A DNA stretch of 64,000 nt from Campylorhamphus procurvoides (GCA_013396655.1 WBMV01000077.1:1-64000), one strand, 5' to 3'. Shown: positions 1 through 10,933, counted from the stretch's first letter. Numbers and translations are program-made. The notes: generated by a model from the sequence alone, not told the origin.

Positions 1-5
1 TGTAC

Positions 6-78
6 CAGGTGCACACTATCTCCCAAGGCTGCAGTGGCAAGGCCAGCAGCCCCAGGGACCTGCCCAGGGTGGGTATAA
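6..78 (+). promoter_or_regulatory. Chymotrypsinogen B core promoter
   Basis: A TATA element (TATAA, 74-78) lies 43 bp before the ATG at 121, which would place transcription start near 104 and give a very short 5' UTR, as is usual for pancreatic zymogen genes. An E-box (CAGGTG, the reverse of CACCTG) is at 6-11. Acinar genes are commonly driven by PTF1, which binds CACCTG plus a TTTCCC half-site. The second half-site would lie left of the window, so PTF1 binding is an inference. The TATA call is good; the enhancer call is weak. Confidence 0.6.
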
Positions 79-120
79 GAGGCGGCAGGTGCCGGGCAGG
101 GACCACCTTCACGAGGGACA

Positions 121-2117
<1,997 letters not shown>

Positions 2118-2124
2118 GGCCAGC

Positions 2125-2130
2125 AATAAA
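2125..2130 (+). terminator. CTRB poly(A) signal
   Basis: AATAAA lies eight bases after the TAA stop (2115-2117), followed within about 30 bases by a GT-rich stretch. The 3' UTR is therefore extremely short, typical of chymotrypsinogen mRNAs. Confidence 0.85.
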
Positions 2131-2204
2131 CGCTGCCACCCCCTGAGCGCTGTGTCCTTGTCACCTCCGTGGGAGGGGTGGGAGTGGGGTGAGAGACAGG
2201 CAGG

Positions 2205-2780
2205 TGTCTGGGGGACACATGGCTGGGGATGGGGGCACGAGGTGTTCTGGGGGGAGTTCCCTGGACATGGCAACACCTGGGCATGAGGGCTGGGAGGCAT
2301 GGGGACACCTGGCTGGGAAAGGGGACACCTGGCTGGGAATGGGGACAGATGGACAGGGGTGCATGGGATGCATGGCTGACCATGGTGACACCTGGCTGGG
2401 ACGGCCCCGGGTCCAGGGACATGTGGCTTCCCAGAGGGTCAGGGATCCCAGACCAGCTTGGAGGGACACCCGAGCAGGCATGGAAACACCTGGCTCAGAG
2501 ACAACTGAGAGGGGAAAGGCCGTGGTGGGTGANTGTGGGAACACCTGACCCTGAATGGGAACACCTGGCTGAGCATGGAGACGGAGAGTGAGGGGTGCCT
2601 GTGTACACATGGTTGACCATGGTGACATATGTCTGGGATGGCCCAAGTACATGTGGCCTCCCACAGGGTCCAGGGATCCCAGACCAGCTGTGGGGACACC
2701 CGAGCAGGCATGGGAACACCTGGTTGTGGGACAGCTGGGAGGGGAAAGGCCGTGGTGGGTGACATGGCTCAGGTGTGGGA
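2205..2780. repeat. E-box-rich minisatellite with 237-bp internal duplication
   Basis: A degenerate tandem array with a core close to GGGGACACCTGGCTGGGAA. CACCTG occurs at 2274, 2306, 2326, 2389, 2487, 2542, 2562 and 2717. A larger block starting GACCATGGTGACA at 2378 recurs at 2615 (period 237), and both copies run to GGGAAAGGCCGTGGTGGGTGA. A single N at 2533 sits at the end of the first copy. No coding potential is supported; long open frames here are products of the repeat. Confidence 0.8.
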
Positions 2781-2967
2781 CCCTTTCCAATGTGGGGATG
2801 TGACCATAGGCACTGGTGGGTCCCCCTGGCAGGAACACCCTGTCGTGTCCATCCCCATGGCTGGAACCACCTTAAGGTGTCTGTGTGGGGGAGGGACTGA
2901 CAGCCAGGGGGAGGGCAGGGTGCTGGTGTGCTCAGTTCCTGTGCTCCTGTTCTTGTGCAGCCCTGCC

Positions 2968-4310
2968 ATGGCCCTGCGGAGGGTGCTGGCCCTGGGGACA
3001 ACCCTGGGGACAGCCCTGGGGCGCCGCAGCTGCTGCTCCAAGGTGGGGCCAGGGGTCCCCGAGGGTATTCACATGCTGTGAGGGCTGGTCAGCCCTGTGA
3101 CCTTGGCTGCTGGGTGTCCTGGGACACTGTCAGAGCTTCCACAGCACCTCCCTGACGGAGCCCTCGTCATTCCCTCCGCAGCCCTCGCTGCCCCCCGACT
3201 TTGTGGAAGCTCTGCGGGCCGTGGTCGGGGCCCCCAATGTCTCCACGGCCACGGCGGTGCGGGAGCAGCACGGGCACGATGAGTCCATGCACCCGTGAGT
3301 GCCCCTTGGGGAACCAGCCATGGGAAGGGGAAGGGTCCCAAGGTCGGGCAGGGTCTGGGCAGGGGGAGTGTTCGTGTAGGCAAGGCACAATGGGGGGAGA
3401 AGGGGCATGTGAGTGGGGCTGCAGCTTGGGGACGGGCAATGGGGAGGGGCCGGGTTTGGGGAGGGGGCAGCCAGTTTGGCAGTGGTGCCTCCTGTCCCCC
3501 AGCTGTGCCCCCCCGGATGCCGTGGTGTGGCCCCAGTCGGTGGGGNCCCACAGCCACTGTCAGACCTTCCCCTTCCCTCGTCTCGTTGCTCCCCCACCTT
3601 TGTGGATGCCCTGAGTGCTGTGGTTCAGACCCCCAGTTGTCTCCATGGCCACAGGGGTGTGGGAGCAGCACGGCCACGGTGACTCCACACAGCCGTGAGT
3701 GCCCCCTGGGGCTGGGACCCCTGGGGAAAGGACTGGGGAGGGGAAGGACCATTAGGTGGGAGAAAGTTCACAGGGAAAAGGGCCATGGGGAGGTGGAGGG
3801 TGTGGGGGGCAGTGAGGCAGCAGTGCCACCTGTCCCTGTGGTGTGGCCCCAGTCGGTGGGGCAGGTCCAGGAGTTGGCCAAGCTCTGTCACCGCTGCCAC
3901 GTGCCCATGGTGCCCTTTGGCACTGGCACCGGCCTTGAGGGCGGCGTCAATGCCGTGCAGGTATTGCCTCCCCTGGCCCCCTCTGACCCCCAGGGGCTCC
4001 CAGTGCCCGGCTGTGCCAAGACCCACTGGTGCCCCCATGCCAGGGCAGCGTCTGCTTCGACCTGAGCCGCATGGACACCATCGCAGAGNCGCCTCCCCTG
4101 GCCCCCCCTGACCCCCAGGGATTCACGGTGCTTGGCTGTGCCGAGACCCACTGGTGCCCCCATGCCAGGGCAGCGTCTGCTTCGACCTGAGCCGCATGGA
4201 CACCATCGCAGAGCTGAGCCTCGAGGACTTCTCGGTGACAGTGGAGCCCGGTGTGACCCGCAAGGCCCTCAACAGCCACCTGCGTGGCACTGGGCTCTGG
4301 TTCCCCGTCG
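2968..4310 (+). CDS. LDHD: D-lactate dehydrogenase, mitochondrial: 5' part only, disrupted
   Basis: FAD flavoprotein that oxidises D-lactate and other D-2-hydroxyacids in mitochondria. Seen exons: 2968-3042 (25 residues, Arg-rich and without acidic residues, fits a mitochondrial targeting peptide; the ATG follows an in-frame open stretch and was chosen for this); 3182-3294 (ends HDESMH); exon 3, apparently split, with its 5' part 3503-3545 ([13 protein letters not shown]) and its 3' part 3862-3960 ([15 protein letters not shown], the FAD-binding loop); 4169-4310 ([20 protein letters not shown], then TRKALNSHL, to GLWFPV, donor GTACCA). These total about 157 residues of roughly 500 in the family. 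The expected next exon, beginning with the conserved DPGADASLCGM region, and all later exons are not found before BCAR1. Single Ns at 3546, 4089 and 4498 lie beside near-duplicate sequence, so misassembly is likely. A decayed gene is the alternative. Confidence 0.82.
3553..3861 (+). pseudogene. Degenerate second copy of LDHD exon 2, intron 2 and part of exon 3
   Basis: This stretch repeats 3125-3545 at a period of about 399 bp (TTTGTGGA at 3200 and again at 3599). The exon 2 copy (about 3599-3694) has lost its acceptor AG, and an inserted base shifts the frame so that it runs into TGA. The exon 3 copy keeps GTGGTGTGGCCCCAGTCGGTGGGG but lacks the original acceptor and the CAPPD codons. An alternative acceptor before 3817 (GGCAG then T) would keep the frame open into [11 protein letters not shown], so an altered exon 3 is conceivable. 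The divergence is larger than normal allelic difference, which favours a real duplication, but the N at 3546 also allows an assembly error. Confidence 0.65.
3963..4213. repeat. 125-bp near-tandem duplication over LDHD intron 3/exon 4
   Basis: The end of intron 3 and the first 45 bases of exon 4 (exon start 4044) are repeated 125 bp later (exon start 4169), with a single N at 4089 exactly at the junction. The exonic parts are identical, while the intronic parts differ at several sites. This looks like two unmerged alleles or read clusters joined head to tail. Confidence 0.75.
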
Positions 4311-4918
4311 GTACCATGGGCATTGGGATGGCCATGGGGCTGGGGGATTGCAGCAGTGAGGGTGCCGGTGATGCCTTTGGGATGGGGATCTTGGGAGTGC
4401 TGGGGATCCTGGGGTGTCCATGGGTGTGCTGTGATCCCAGTGGTACCTGTGGGACTGTGGGTGCCATGGCCCTAGTGCTGTGATCCCAGTGGTGCCTNGT
4501 CCGTGTTGGTACTGTGGGCATCAGAGGCTTATTGGGAACAGGAGTGGCAGAACTCGGGGTGCCGACAGAGGGGATGCCTGTGGGGCTGGCGATGCTGGGG
4601 TGTGTCCATGGGTGTGCCACGGTCCCAGAGCTGTTGCAGGGATGTCTGTAGGACTGAGAGTGCCATGGTTCCAGCACTACTGAGGTCCACATGAGGCTGG
4701 GGTGCTTGTGTCTGAGAGGTGCTGGAAGTGATGGGTGTGCAGGACCAGGAATGGCTGGGGGTGAGACTACCACACTCTCTACCACACCAAACCCCCAGCC
4801 CCCATGGTGGGCCATGAACCCTTGTAGGGTGCTGTGAGGGATGCCCTCCCCAAAGTCTGAGCTGGCCCCACTGCCCTGCACTGCCACCCCTCATCTCCCC
4901 CAAAGCCCCTTGTGCCCC
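4311..4918. repeat. LDHD intron 4 remnant with degenerate minisatellite and gap
   Basis: Sequence after the exon 4 donor is made of loosely repeated GCTGTGATCCCAGTGGT-CCT and CTGTGGGACTGNGNGTGCCATGG units, with a single N at 4498. I searched by eye for the remaining LDHD exons (the GADASLCG region, the C-terminal GEHGIG and DPQGLMNP-like motifs) and saw none. They may have been lost at the N. Confidence 0.55.
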
Positions 4919-4924
4919 ATTAAA
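4919..4924 (+). terminator. Candidate LDHD poly(A) signal
   Basis: ATTAAA in a C-rich context, with a GT-containing stretch (CCTGTATGCACC) just after. It is the only good plus-strand hexamer between LDHD exon 4 and BCAR1, so it could end the LDHD transcript. The assignment is by position only. Confidence 0.4.
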
Positions 4925-5029
4925 CCTGTATGCACCAGTCTCCATATGAGATCTTTAGAATGCCCTCAGCCTTGCTCCAGGTGATCTCCCTCACCCCAGC
5001 AAACACACACAGATATACAGGAGATTGAG

Positions 5030-5792
5030 GGGAGTTGTAGGCAAATCTTTATGCTGCTGGGGGACTTGGGGCCAAGTTTTGGAGGGGACTGCCACTCGGT
5101 AGCTCCGGGAACCAGCGGGAGCTTCCCCTGTGTTCAAAAGGCACCAATTTCAGTTTGCGTTTCAGTTACAGCTGGTACTGTATCACAACCCGAGACATGA
5201 GAACGCACAGGTTAGCCCCTTCCTGCCCCAGCAGCTCCCCACCATCCCTCACCCACCCTGGGGACCCCTATCCCCAGCCTCCAGCACACAGGAGGACAGT
5301 ACAACCTATCTCTGTCACACTGTCCCACCACCACAGGGGATCGCTTCCACACCACAAGAATCTGCTGGCCACTGTAGAGTGGCTCCAGAGTCCCCCCGAG
5401 AGCAGAGCAGCCATAACACCACCTCAGATTGCCAGGCACATCCTTGTCTCAACAGGGACATGGCCCCATACCCTCCAGACCAGGACTGGCTGCCGGTTTT
5501 GTATGGAGAGGACAGCAGGGAAAGAGTTGGGCATAGATGCACCTCCCAGCTTTGCTTCATTACGGGCACAGCTCTGAAACTTTTGCTGGCCTCCGGCCAG
5601 AGGGAAGAAGAGGAAGGGAGATGGCAGCTGTAGCCCATCACTCCTCTCCCCGTGGAGCCCCAGTTCCCCTGTGTGCATGAGAGTCTTTATGTACATGTCT
5701 GCTTACACCAGGTGGAGAGTGCTCTCATGGAGGGGGACACATGACTGGAGAGGGGTGGGGGCCAGAGAAAAAGGACAGTGGCCCCGAGGCCA
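5030..5792 (-). other. BCAR1: BCAR1 3' UTR and probable poly(A) site
   Basis: Sequence after the BCAR1 stop, with no supported gene on either strand. A minus-strand CATAAA hexamer (plus-strand TTTATG, 5048-5053) is followed downstream by a GU-rich run (complement of the CACACACA stretch near 5003-5010), a normal cleavage arrangement near 5030. A second CATAAA at about 5684-5689 could give a shorter form. A canonical AATAAA was not seen. Confidence 0.5.
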
Positions 5793-6308
5793 TCACATGG
5801 CTGCCAGCTGGCCCAGCACCATCCTGAACTGTTGTGTGCTGTTGGCAAGTTCCTTGACACGCTCCACCATGTCATTGGAGGCGGCAGGAGAAGGGTAGTG
5901 GAGGGCGGCTGCCTTGGTGGTCACCACGATCTCCTTGAGCATCTCGCAGAGGAGGTTGCTGTAGTGCATCACCTTGTGCTGGACATCCTGGGCCTTGGCC
6001 TGGCGGGACAGCGTGTCCCCAATGAAGACGAGCTTGTGGGCACTGAGGATGACAAACTTGCTGTGGGCCACAAAGATCTTGGGGGGTTGGTTGGTGCTGA
6101 CAGCGGTGAAGAAGGCGTCGACAGCGTTGGTGAGTGTGGTGAGGTTGGCCTCACACTGCTCCAAGTAGAAGAGGAGGAGCTGGCGGTCGGCAGGACACAG
6201 AGCCCCACTGCCTCGTGCCGGGCCGTAGTGCTGTGGGGGGCTCCAGTTGGACAGGTCATTGTCGATGGGGCGTGTCACCTCCTGCTCCAGCCGCTCAAAC
6301 TGCTTCAG
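5793..6308 (-). CDS. BCAR1: BCAR1 last coding exon, C-terminal CAS domain
   Basis: 171 codons plus TGA, starting LKQFERLEQEV and ending VLGQLAAM. It encodes the four-helix CAS C-terminal domain that binds BCAR3/NSP proteins and helps focal-adhesion targeting. The acceptor is CCCACAG. The preceding 30-codon exon (6668-6757, GKEEFEKTQKELLEKG) joins in phase 0 to the YDYVHLQ exon on one side and to this exon on the other. Confidence 0.93.
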   Translation of the reverse strand: MKQFERLEQEVTRPIDNDLSNWSPPQHYGPARGSGALCPADRQLLLFYLEQCEANLTTLTNAVDAFFTAVSTNQPPKIFVAHSKFVILSAHKLVFIGDTLSRQAKAQDVQHKVMHYSNLLCEMLKEIVVTTKAAALHYPSPAASNDMVERVKELANSTQQFRMVLGQLAAM

Positions 6309-9300
6309 CTGTGGGAGGGGTAAGTGTGAGGCAGAGTGGCCATTGAGCCAGCACCTGCTGCCCTCCCTGGAGCTACCAGCACAGGTGGCCATGGCCATCA
6401 GGCCCATGGAAAAGAGTGAGGGACAGTGCCAGCCCCAGGACAACTATATCACATCACTCTCCAGGAGCAAGGTGTCAGTGCTCTTCTCCAGTGGGCACAG
6501 CCCTGGTATAGTAAGGAAGGTAAGGCCGAGCCCACCACTGGGACAGCCAGGGAAGAGGGCTGTGGTCACACCAGCAGCAGAGGTTATGAGGGAAGCAGGA
6601 CCTGGGGCCCTGCCTGCCCTGAGTGCTGTGCCCAGTAGCGCCCACCTGCCTGCCCCAGTGCCCTTACCTGCTGGTGCTCCAGCTGGTCCTTGCTCTGCCG
6701 GATGATGTTGCCTTTCTCCAGCAGCTCCTTCTGGGTCTTCTCAAACTCCTCCTTGCCCTGCAGAGGCATGACATGAAAGGGGTCAGCAATACCAGCCTTG
6801 CCAAAGCAAACCCCCACCCACCCTGGGACACCCCCGGTCCCCACACTCCAAGCTGGACAGTAAGAACAAGACATAGGTGGCAGAAGCAGAGCTGCCTAAT
6901 CCCCCTGTGCTGGGGAGCCACCGGCACAAATGCTCCCTGTGGGGAGCAGCCCCCTGCCCACCTGAAGATGCACGTAGTCGTAATCCTCCATCCAGCCACT
7001 CTCACTGTTCTCATAGGGCCCATCGGGCGACTCCTGGGCCAGCAGCTTGGGTGGGGAGGGCAGGGGCCGTGACTGGATGCTGCTGGCTTTGTCGGAGGGG
7101 TGAGGGGGCCCATGGCCACCGCTCTCCACCGCCGGCTTTGTCCGTTTGAAGAGGAGGGAGGCATTGCCATGCAGGAAGGAAGCCAACTGCTTGGTGTCAT
7201 CAGGGACGCCACGTGAGTGCATGATGAAGTGCTCCAAGTCATCAGTGCCCGGCTTGCTGCTGGCCAGCGCACTGGGGGCCCAGTGGCAAGCGTCCAGCGC
7301 TTGGCCGTGCCGTGCCAGGGCCTGGTACACCTCCTCCATCTTCTGCAGCTGCTTGTTCAGCTTGGCATAGAGGGAGCGGTCAGAGGCCTGGGCAGCGTTG
7401 CCCACTGCTCCCCGGGCAAACTCCAGCAGGTCCCGGAGGGCTGTCCGGACGCCCTCGGCCGCACCACGGATGCTGGTGGCGTTGGCCTCCATGTGCTCAG
7501 GGCTGCGCCAGTTGCTGCTGATAAAGGACATGAGGTAGGAGACGGCGCTGCTGACGCCGTGCTGGAGCTTGGCCAGTGTCTCCATGGCGGCGTCCAAGTC
7601 CAGGGAGAACTCCTTGCCGGCTCCCTTGGCCGGCTCCTTCACAGGCACTACATCCAGTGAAGATGTGGAGATGTTGCTGCGGGTGCTGCCCGTGCTGGAG
7701 GCCGAGAGGCGCTTGGTGTCGGTGCCCTTGGCCTCGCGGTCCACTTGTGGTGGAACATCGTAGATGTACTCGCCCTCTGTGTCTACAGAGCCCTTACCTA
7801 GGGCATGCAGGTCCCGGGGCACGTCGTACACCTCTTGGGAGGGGAAGGTGGATCCCCCCAACTTCTTGAGGCTGGGGGGCACATCGTAGATCTCATGGGA
7901 GAGTGACTGCTCAGGAGCACCTTTCCCAGCTGCCGGTGGCACATCATAGACATCCTCTGGCAAGTAGGGCTCCTGCTGGGCCAGGATGAGGGGGTGGCGG
8001 GAGGGGTCGAAGGTTTTCTGCTTGGCGAAGGCGGGGGGCACATCATAGGTCTCCTCCCGTGCTGGGCCATCCGGCACGTCCTTGCTGACTGATGGGGGGA
8101 CATCGTACACCTGCAAGGGCAGAGCAGCAGGCATCACCACCACTGCTGAGACAGCCAGCCTGGCTCAGGTACAGAGGCGCAGATGGGTTGCCCTGTGCTG
8201 TGGAGCACACAAGAGCCAGCTCTGGGCATGCACAATGGTACTGGGTGGGCACCAGGACGGAGCCATGCACACCAGGGGCTACCCTGTCCTTTGGGACAGG
8301 AATCACAAAATCTTAAGGCAGCCCAGGTTGGGAGGGACCTTGAAATGTCACAGAATCCAACCTCATGCCCTGGATGCGAACATCCAGCACCCCTCTGTCT
8401 GCTGGTATCCTGAAGGCCTCCAGTGCCAGGGACACCACCACATCTCTAGGGAGACTGATCCACTGAATGATTGTTTTCCCCATTAAAATCTGTCTTATAT
8501 GGAGAAGCTGTGAGCTTCCCAGAAGCACTTACAGTTTGGGGCAGGTTCTTCTCCACGCTGGGGGGCACATCATAGATCTCCTGCCCTGGGTCCTGCCCAT
8601 TGGGACCCTTCACTGCCATGGGGGGTGTGTCATAGACCTGGAGAGGGGGCACAGGATATGTCAGAGACAGCATGGGCACCCACCTCCACCCAGGGACCAG
8701 CTGGGAGGGATGGAGGTACCCAGAAGCAGCCCCAAGGTTCATAAAGTGCACATTTTTGCATGGATGGAGCCAGAGACACCCCCTAGACCCCCCAAGCAGC
8801 CTCACCTCCTGACTGAACTGGCTTGGGACGCCCCCTCGGACAGGCGGCACATCGTAGATCTCCTGGGAACCAGTGGAGATGAGGTGGCGAGGGAAATCAT
8901 ACTCAACCTGCTCACTCTTGGGGGAGTCATACACATACACTTGCCCCACGCGGGTGGGCACCAGCACCTGGAGGGAGGGAAAAGAGATGTGGGCCCTGCC
9001 GAGCACCCCCCACCATGCACCACCCACCCAAACCCCGCAAGGGGGCTGGAGAGAGGATGGGTGCCGGGTTCTGTACCAGACCGTCTGGCACCGGGCACAC
9101 CGTGCCCACCGGAGGGCGCTCCCTGGCCAGGCGTGCGCCGCTGCCGGGGACGGGATGATATCACCGGTTATTTATAGCGGCGATAGAGGCTCGGCGAGAG
9201 ACAAAGCCCGGCCGGTACAGCCGCGGTGTGCAGAACCAAGAGCCGATTCGGGCATGGAGGTGTGGGCAGGGATCTGGCAATGCCTGGAGATCCTTGCCCA

Positions 9301-10835
9301 CGGCTCCATGCCTGAACAGGTCGTTCCGTGGTGACACGAGAGCGGCCAAACCCAGAGGGTCACGGCACCCTGCCCAACCGGTGCCAAGAAGGGCTGAGGT
9401 GTTGGCTGGTTCTCAGCTTTAGGATGCTCCTCGTGCCCTGGCTGATTGCCGGCTCCCTCCCGTCACTGGCTACTTCCCGAGGGTGTGAGTCAGGTAGCCT
9501 TCCCAGAAAACACGACACTGAAAGCACCTCGCTCCTCTTCCCTGGGATGACGTGCCAGGGAAGGGGCAGAGCCAGGAGGAGCCTGGTGTCCAGGATGTAG
9601 CCGTTAGGCTCCATGCTGGGGACAGGCTGGTGGCTCACCCTTGCCTCACCAGTAAAACCAGCAAGAACTGACAGGCTCCCTGGCAGAGCCAGGGCACACT
9701 GGCACCAACTGCCTGCTCCCGCTCCCAGGAGGAATGAAACCTCACAGCACCGTGCCAGGTACCAGCTACTCTCACAGCTGCACAATCTGGCCAAAGGGCA
9801 TCTCCAAGCAGCTCTTGGGTTATTCAGCACCCTGTGCCCACACCAGGCACATTGCCATGGCCTGGGTGACAATGGCAGAGCCTACACAAGAAGACCCAAG
9901 TGCTGAATGCTGTGCCAGCCCCAAGCAGGGTACCCCATGCCAACTAGGGCACCGCAGCCACCACAGGGACTCCCTTGGTGCACCCACTCCTGCCAGCAGT
10001 GTGAAGGATGCCCACACCAGCAATGGGCACAAGGGCTGCATGCTCCGAGAGACAGTGGTGGGCTGATACACCCAAGCCCTGCCACCACTCACACCCCACA
10101 ACCAGGACATGCTCCCCCACTCCAGCCTCCCCATCTTACCTTTCCCTGGGGCTTGTGCCCTTCCCAGCTCCTCATGTCCAGCGATGGGGGCACCTGGTAG
10201 ATTTCTTGAGCCTGACCAGCTGAGGGAGGAACCTGGTAGACATCCTGGGGAGGACTGGCAGAGCCCCCGGGGTACGCTTCTGCTGCCTGGCCCAAGGAGG
10301 GGGGGACCTGGTAGATCTCCTGGCTGGAGCTGGGGAAGGTGTGGGGAGGCGCCTGCTTTGGGAAGGTGGGTGGCTGCTTAGCTGGGGCAGGCGGGAACTG
10401 TCCGGTGGGTGCTGAGCCCGGGTACAGACTCTGCTGCCCCTTGTTGGGGACTGGCATCAGGTAGACGTTGTCCCCTTGGGGGGCATAAGCAGGGTGCATG
10501 GGTGTGTACTGCGAGGCCGGCGACAGCGGGGTGTAGCCCCCTTGGTGGTGGTACGGCAGGGCCGGCTGGGGCCCCGACGGCTGCGGCGGCGCCTGCCCTT
10601 GCGCCGGGCCAGGCGCTTGCTGCTGCTGCTGCTGCTGCTTCTTGTCGTACATCCCCACCAGGATCTTGAGGCGGTTCCCGGGGACGATGCCCTGCCGGCC
10701 ATGGAGCGAGCAGAGCCACCAGCCGTCCAGCCCCTGCGTGTTGCGCTCCAGCACCGTCATGATGTCGCCCTTGCGGAAGGAGAGCTCGTCCGGGGACTCG
10801 GCCACGTTGTCGTACAGCGCCTTGGCCAGCACGTT
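5793..10835 (-). CDS. BCAR1: BCAR1 / p130Cas adaptor, lacking only the first coding exon
   Basis: Focal-adhesion scaffold phosphorylated by SRC/FAK to recruit CRK and NCK. Exons in transcript order (phase 0 throughout): 10835-10140, 8967-8806, 8637-8533, 8110-6962, 6757-6668, 6308-5793; 905 residues, against about 870 for the human protein. In order: SH3 domain (ALYDN, DGWWLCSLHG, GIVPGNRL, residues about 1-65), a seven-glutamine tract, a substrate domain with 15 YxxP motifs (4 in the first exon seen, then 3, 2 and 6), the serine-rich helical bundle, the SRC-binding RPLPSPPK and YDYVHL motifs, then the CAS-family C-terminal domain (YLEQCEANLTTLTNAVDAFF). The acceptor at 10836 exposes NVLAKALYDN, matching the second coding exon of the family. 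The usual first exon encodes only about four residues and was not found. Strong identification. Confidence 0.95.
6962..8110 (-). CDS. BCAR1: BCAR1 large exon: substrate domain, Ser-rich bundle, SRC-binding site
   Basis: 383 codons, starting VYDVPPSVSK and ending YDYVHLQ. Six YDVP motifs mark CRK/NCK SH2 sites. The stretch KRLSASSTGSTRSN opens the serine-rich region. A helical bundle follows (GSW/NWRSPE to HGNASLLFKR). RPLPSPPK is the SRC SH3 ligand and YDYV the SRC SH2 ligand. Borders are acceptor TTGCAG and donor CAG|GTGGGC, both clean. Confidence 0.93.
8303..8470 (-). repeat. Degraded CR1-like LINE 3' fragment in BCAR1 intron
   Basis: The phrase AATCACAAAATCTTAAGGC, then GTTGGGAGGGACCTTGAAATG and TCCAACCTCATGCCCTG, follows the usual order of an inverted CR1 3' end, with poor similarity after about 8400. 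Family assignment by memory of avian consensus sequences. Confidence 0.5.
8968..10139 (-). other. BCAR1 intron between the SH3 exon and the next coding exon
   Basis: 1.17 kb with no supported coding exon. The notable content is a CpG-rich core at about 9100-9245 with a minus-strand TATA-like site, listed separately. The rest (9250-10139) is ordinary intron sequence with several spurious open frames on both strands. Confidence 0.7.
9100..9245 (-). promoter_or_regulatory. Candidate internal BCAR1 promoter (CpG-rich, TATA/MEF2-like)
   Basis: About 17 CpGs fall in this short stretch, while the intron on either side is CpG-poor. On the minus strand it contains CTATAAATAA (TATAAATA at 9176-9169), which fits both a strong TATA box and the MEF2 consensus YTAWWWWTAR. 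Initiation about 25-30 bp downstream (near 9140) would read directly into the coding exon at 8967 and give a product lacking SH3. Human BCAR1 is known to use several first exons, but I have no evidence of a transcript here. Confidence 0.45.
10140..10835 (-). CDS. BCAR1: BCAR1 exon with SH3 domain, poly-Gln and first YxxP motifs
   Basis: 232 codons. The SH3 fold is intact: the ALYDN signature, the acidic RT-loop stretch ESPDELSF, the WW pair and the GIVPGNRL end. After GMYDKK comes a run of seven Gln (10617-10637, six CAG and one CAA), then a Pro/Gln-rich linker and YLMP, then three YQVPPS motifs. The donor is AAAG|GTAAGA at 10139. The open frame continues upstream through the N gap, but the TTCCAG acceptor at 10836-10841 and the family match start the exon at AAC (Asn). 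Confidence 0.92.
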
Positions 10836-10933
10836 CTGGAAGAGAGCCCCGCGGCGGGGCGGTGAGCCGGGCCCGGCCGGCCGCCTGGGCGTCATCCCGG
10901 CAGCTCCGGCCGCCACCGGCACCGGCACCGGCA

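Noticed and set aside
2161..2838. 225-codon minus-strand open frame
   Set aside because: It lies wholly in the E-box minisatellite; the repeat unit lacks stops in this frame and no domain is visible.
3295..4065. 256-codon plus-strand open frame in LDHD
   Set aside because: It reads through intron 2, the N at 3546 and the duplicated segment. Only its VVWPQSVG and QVQELAKLC to GGVNAVQ parts are exonic.
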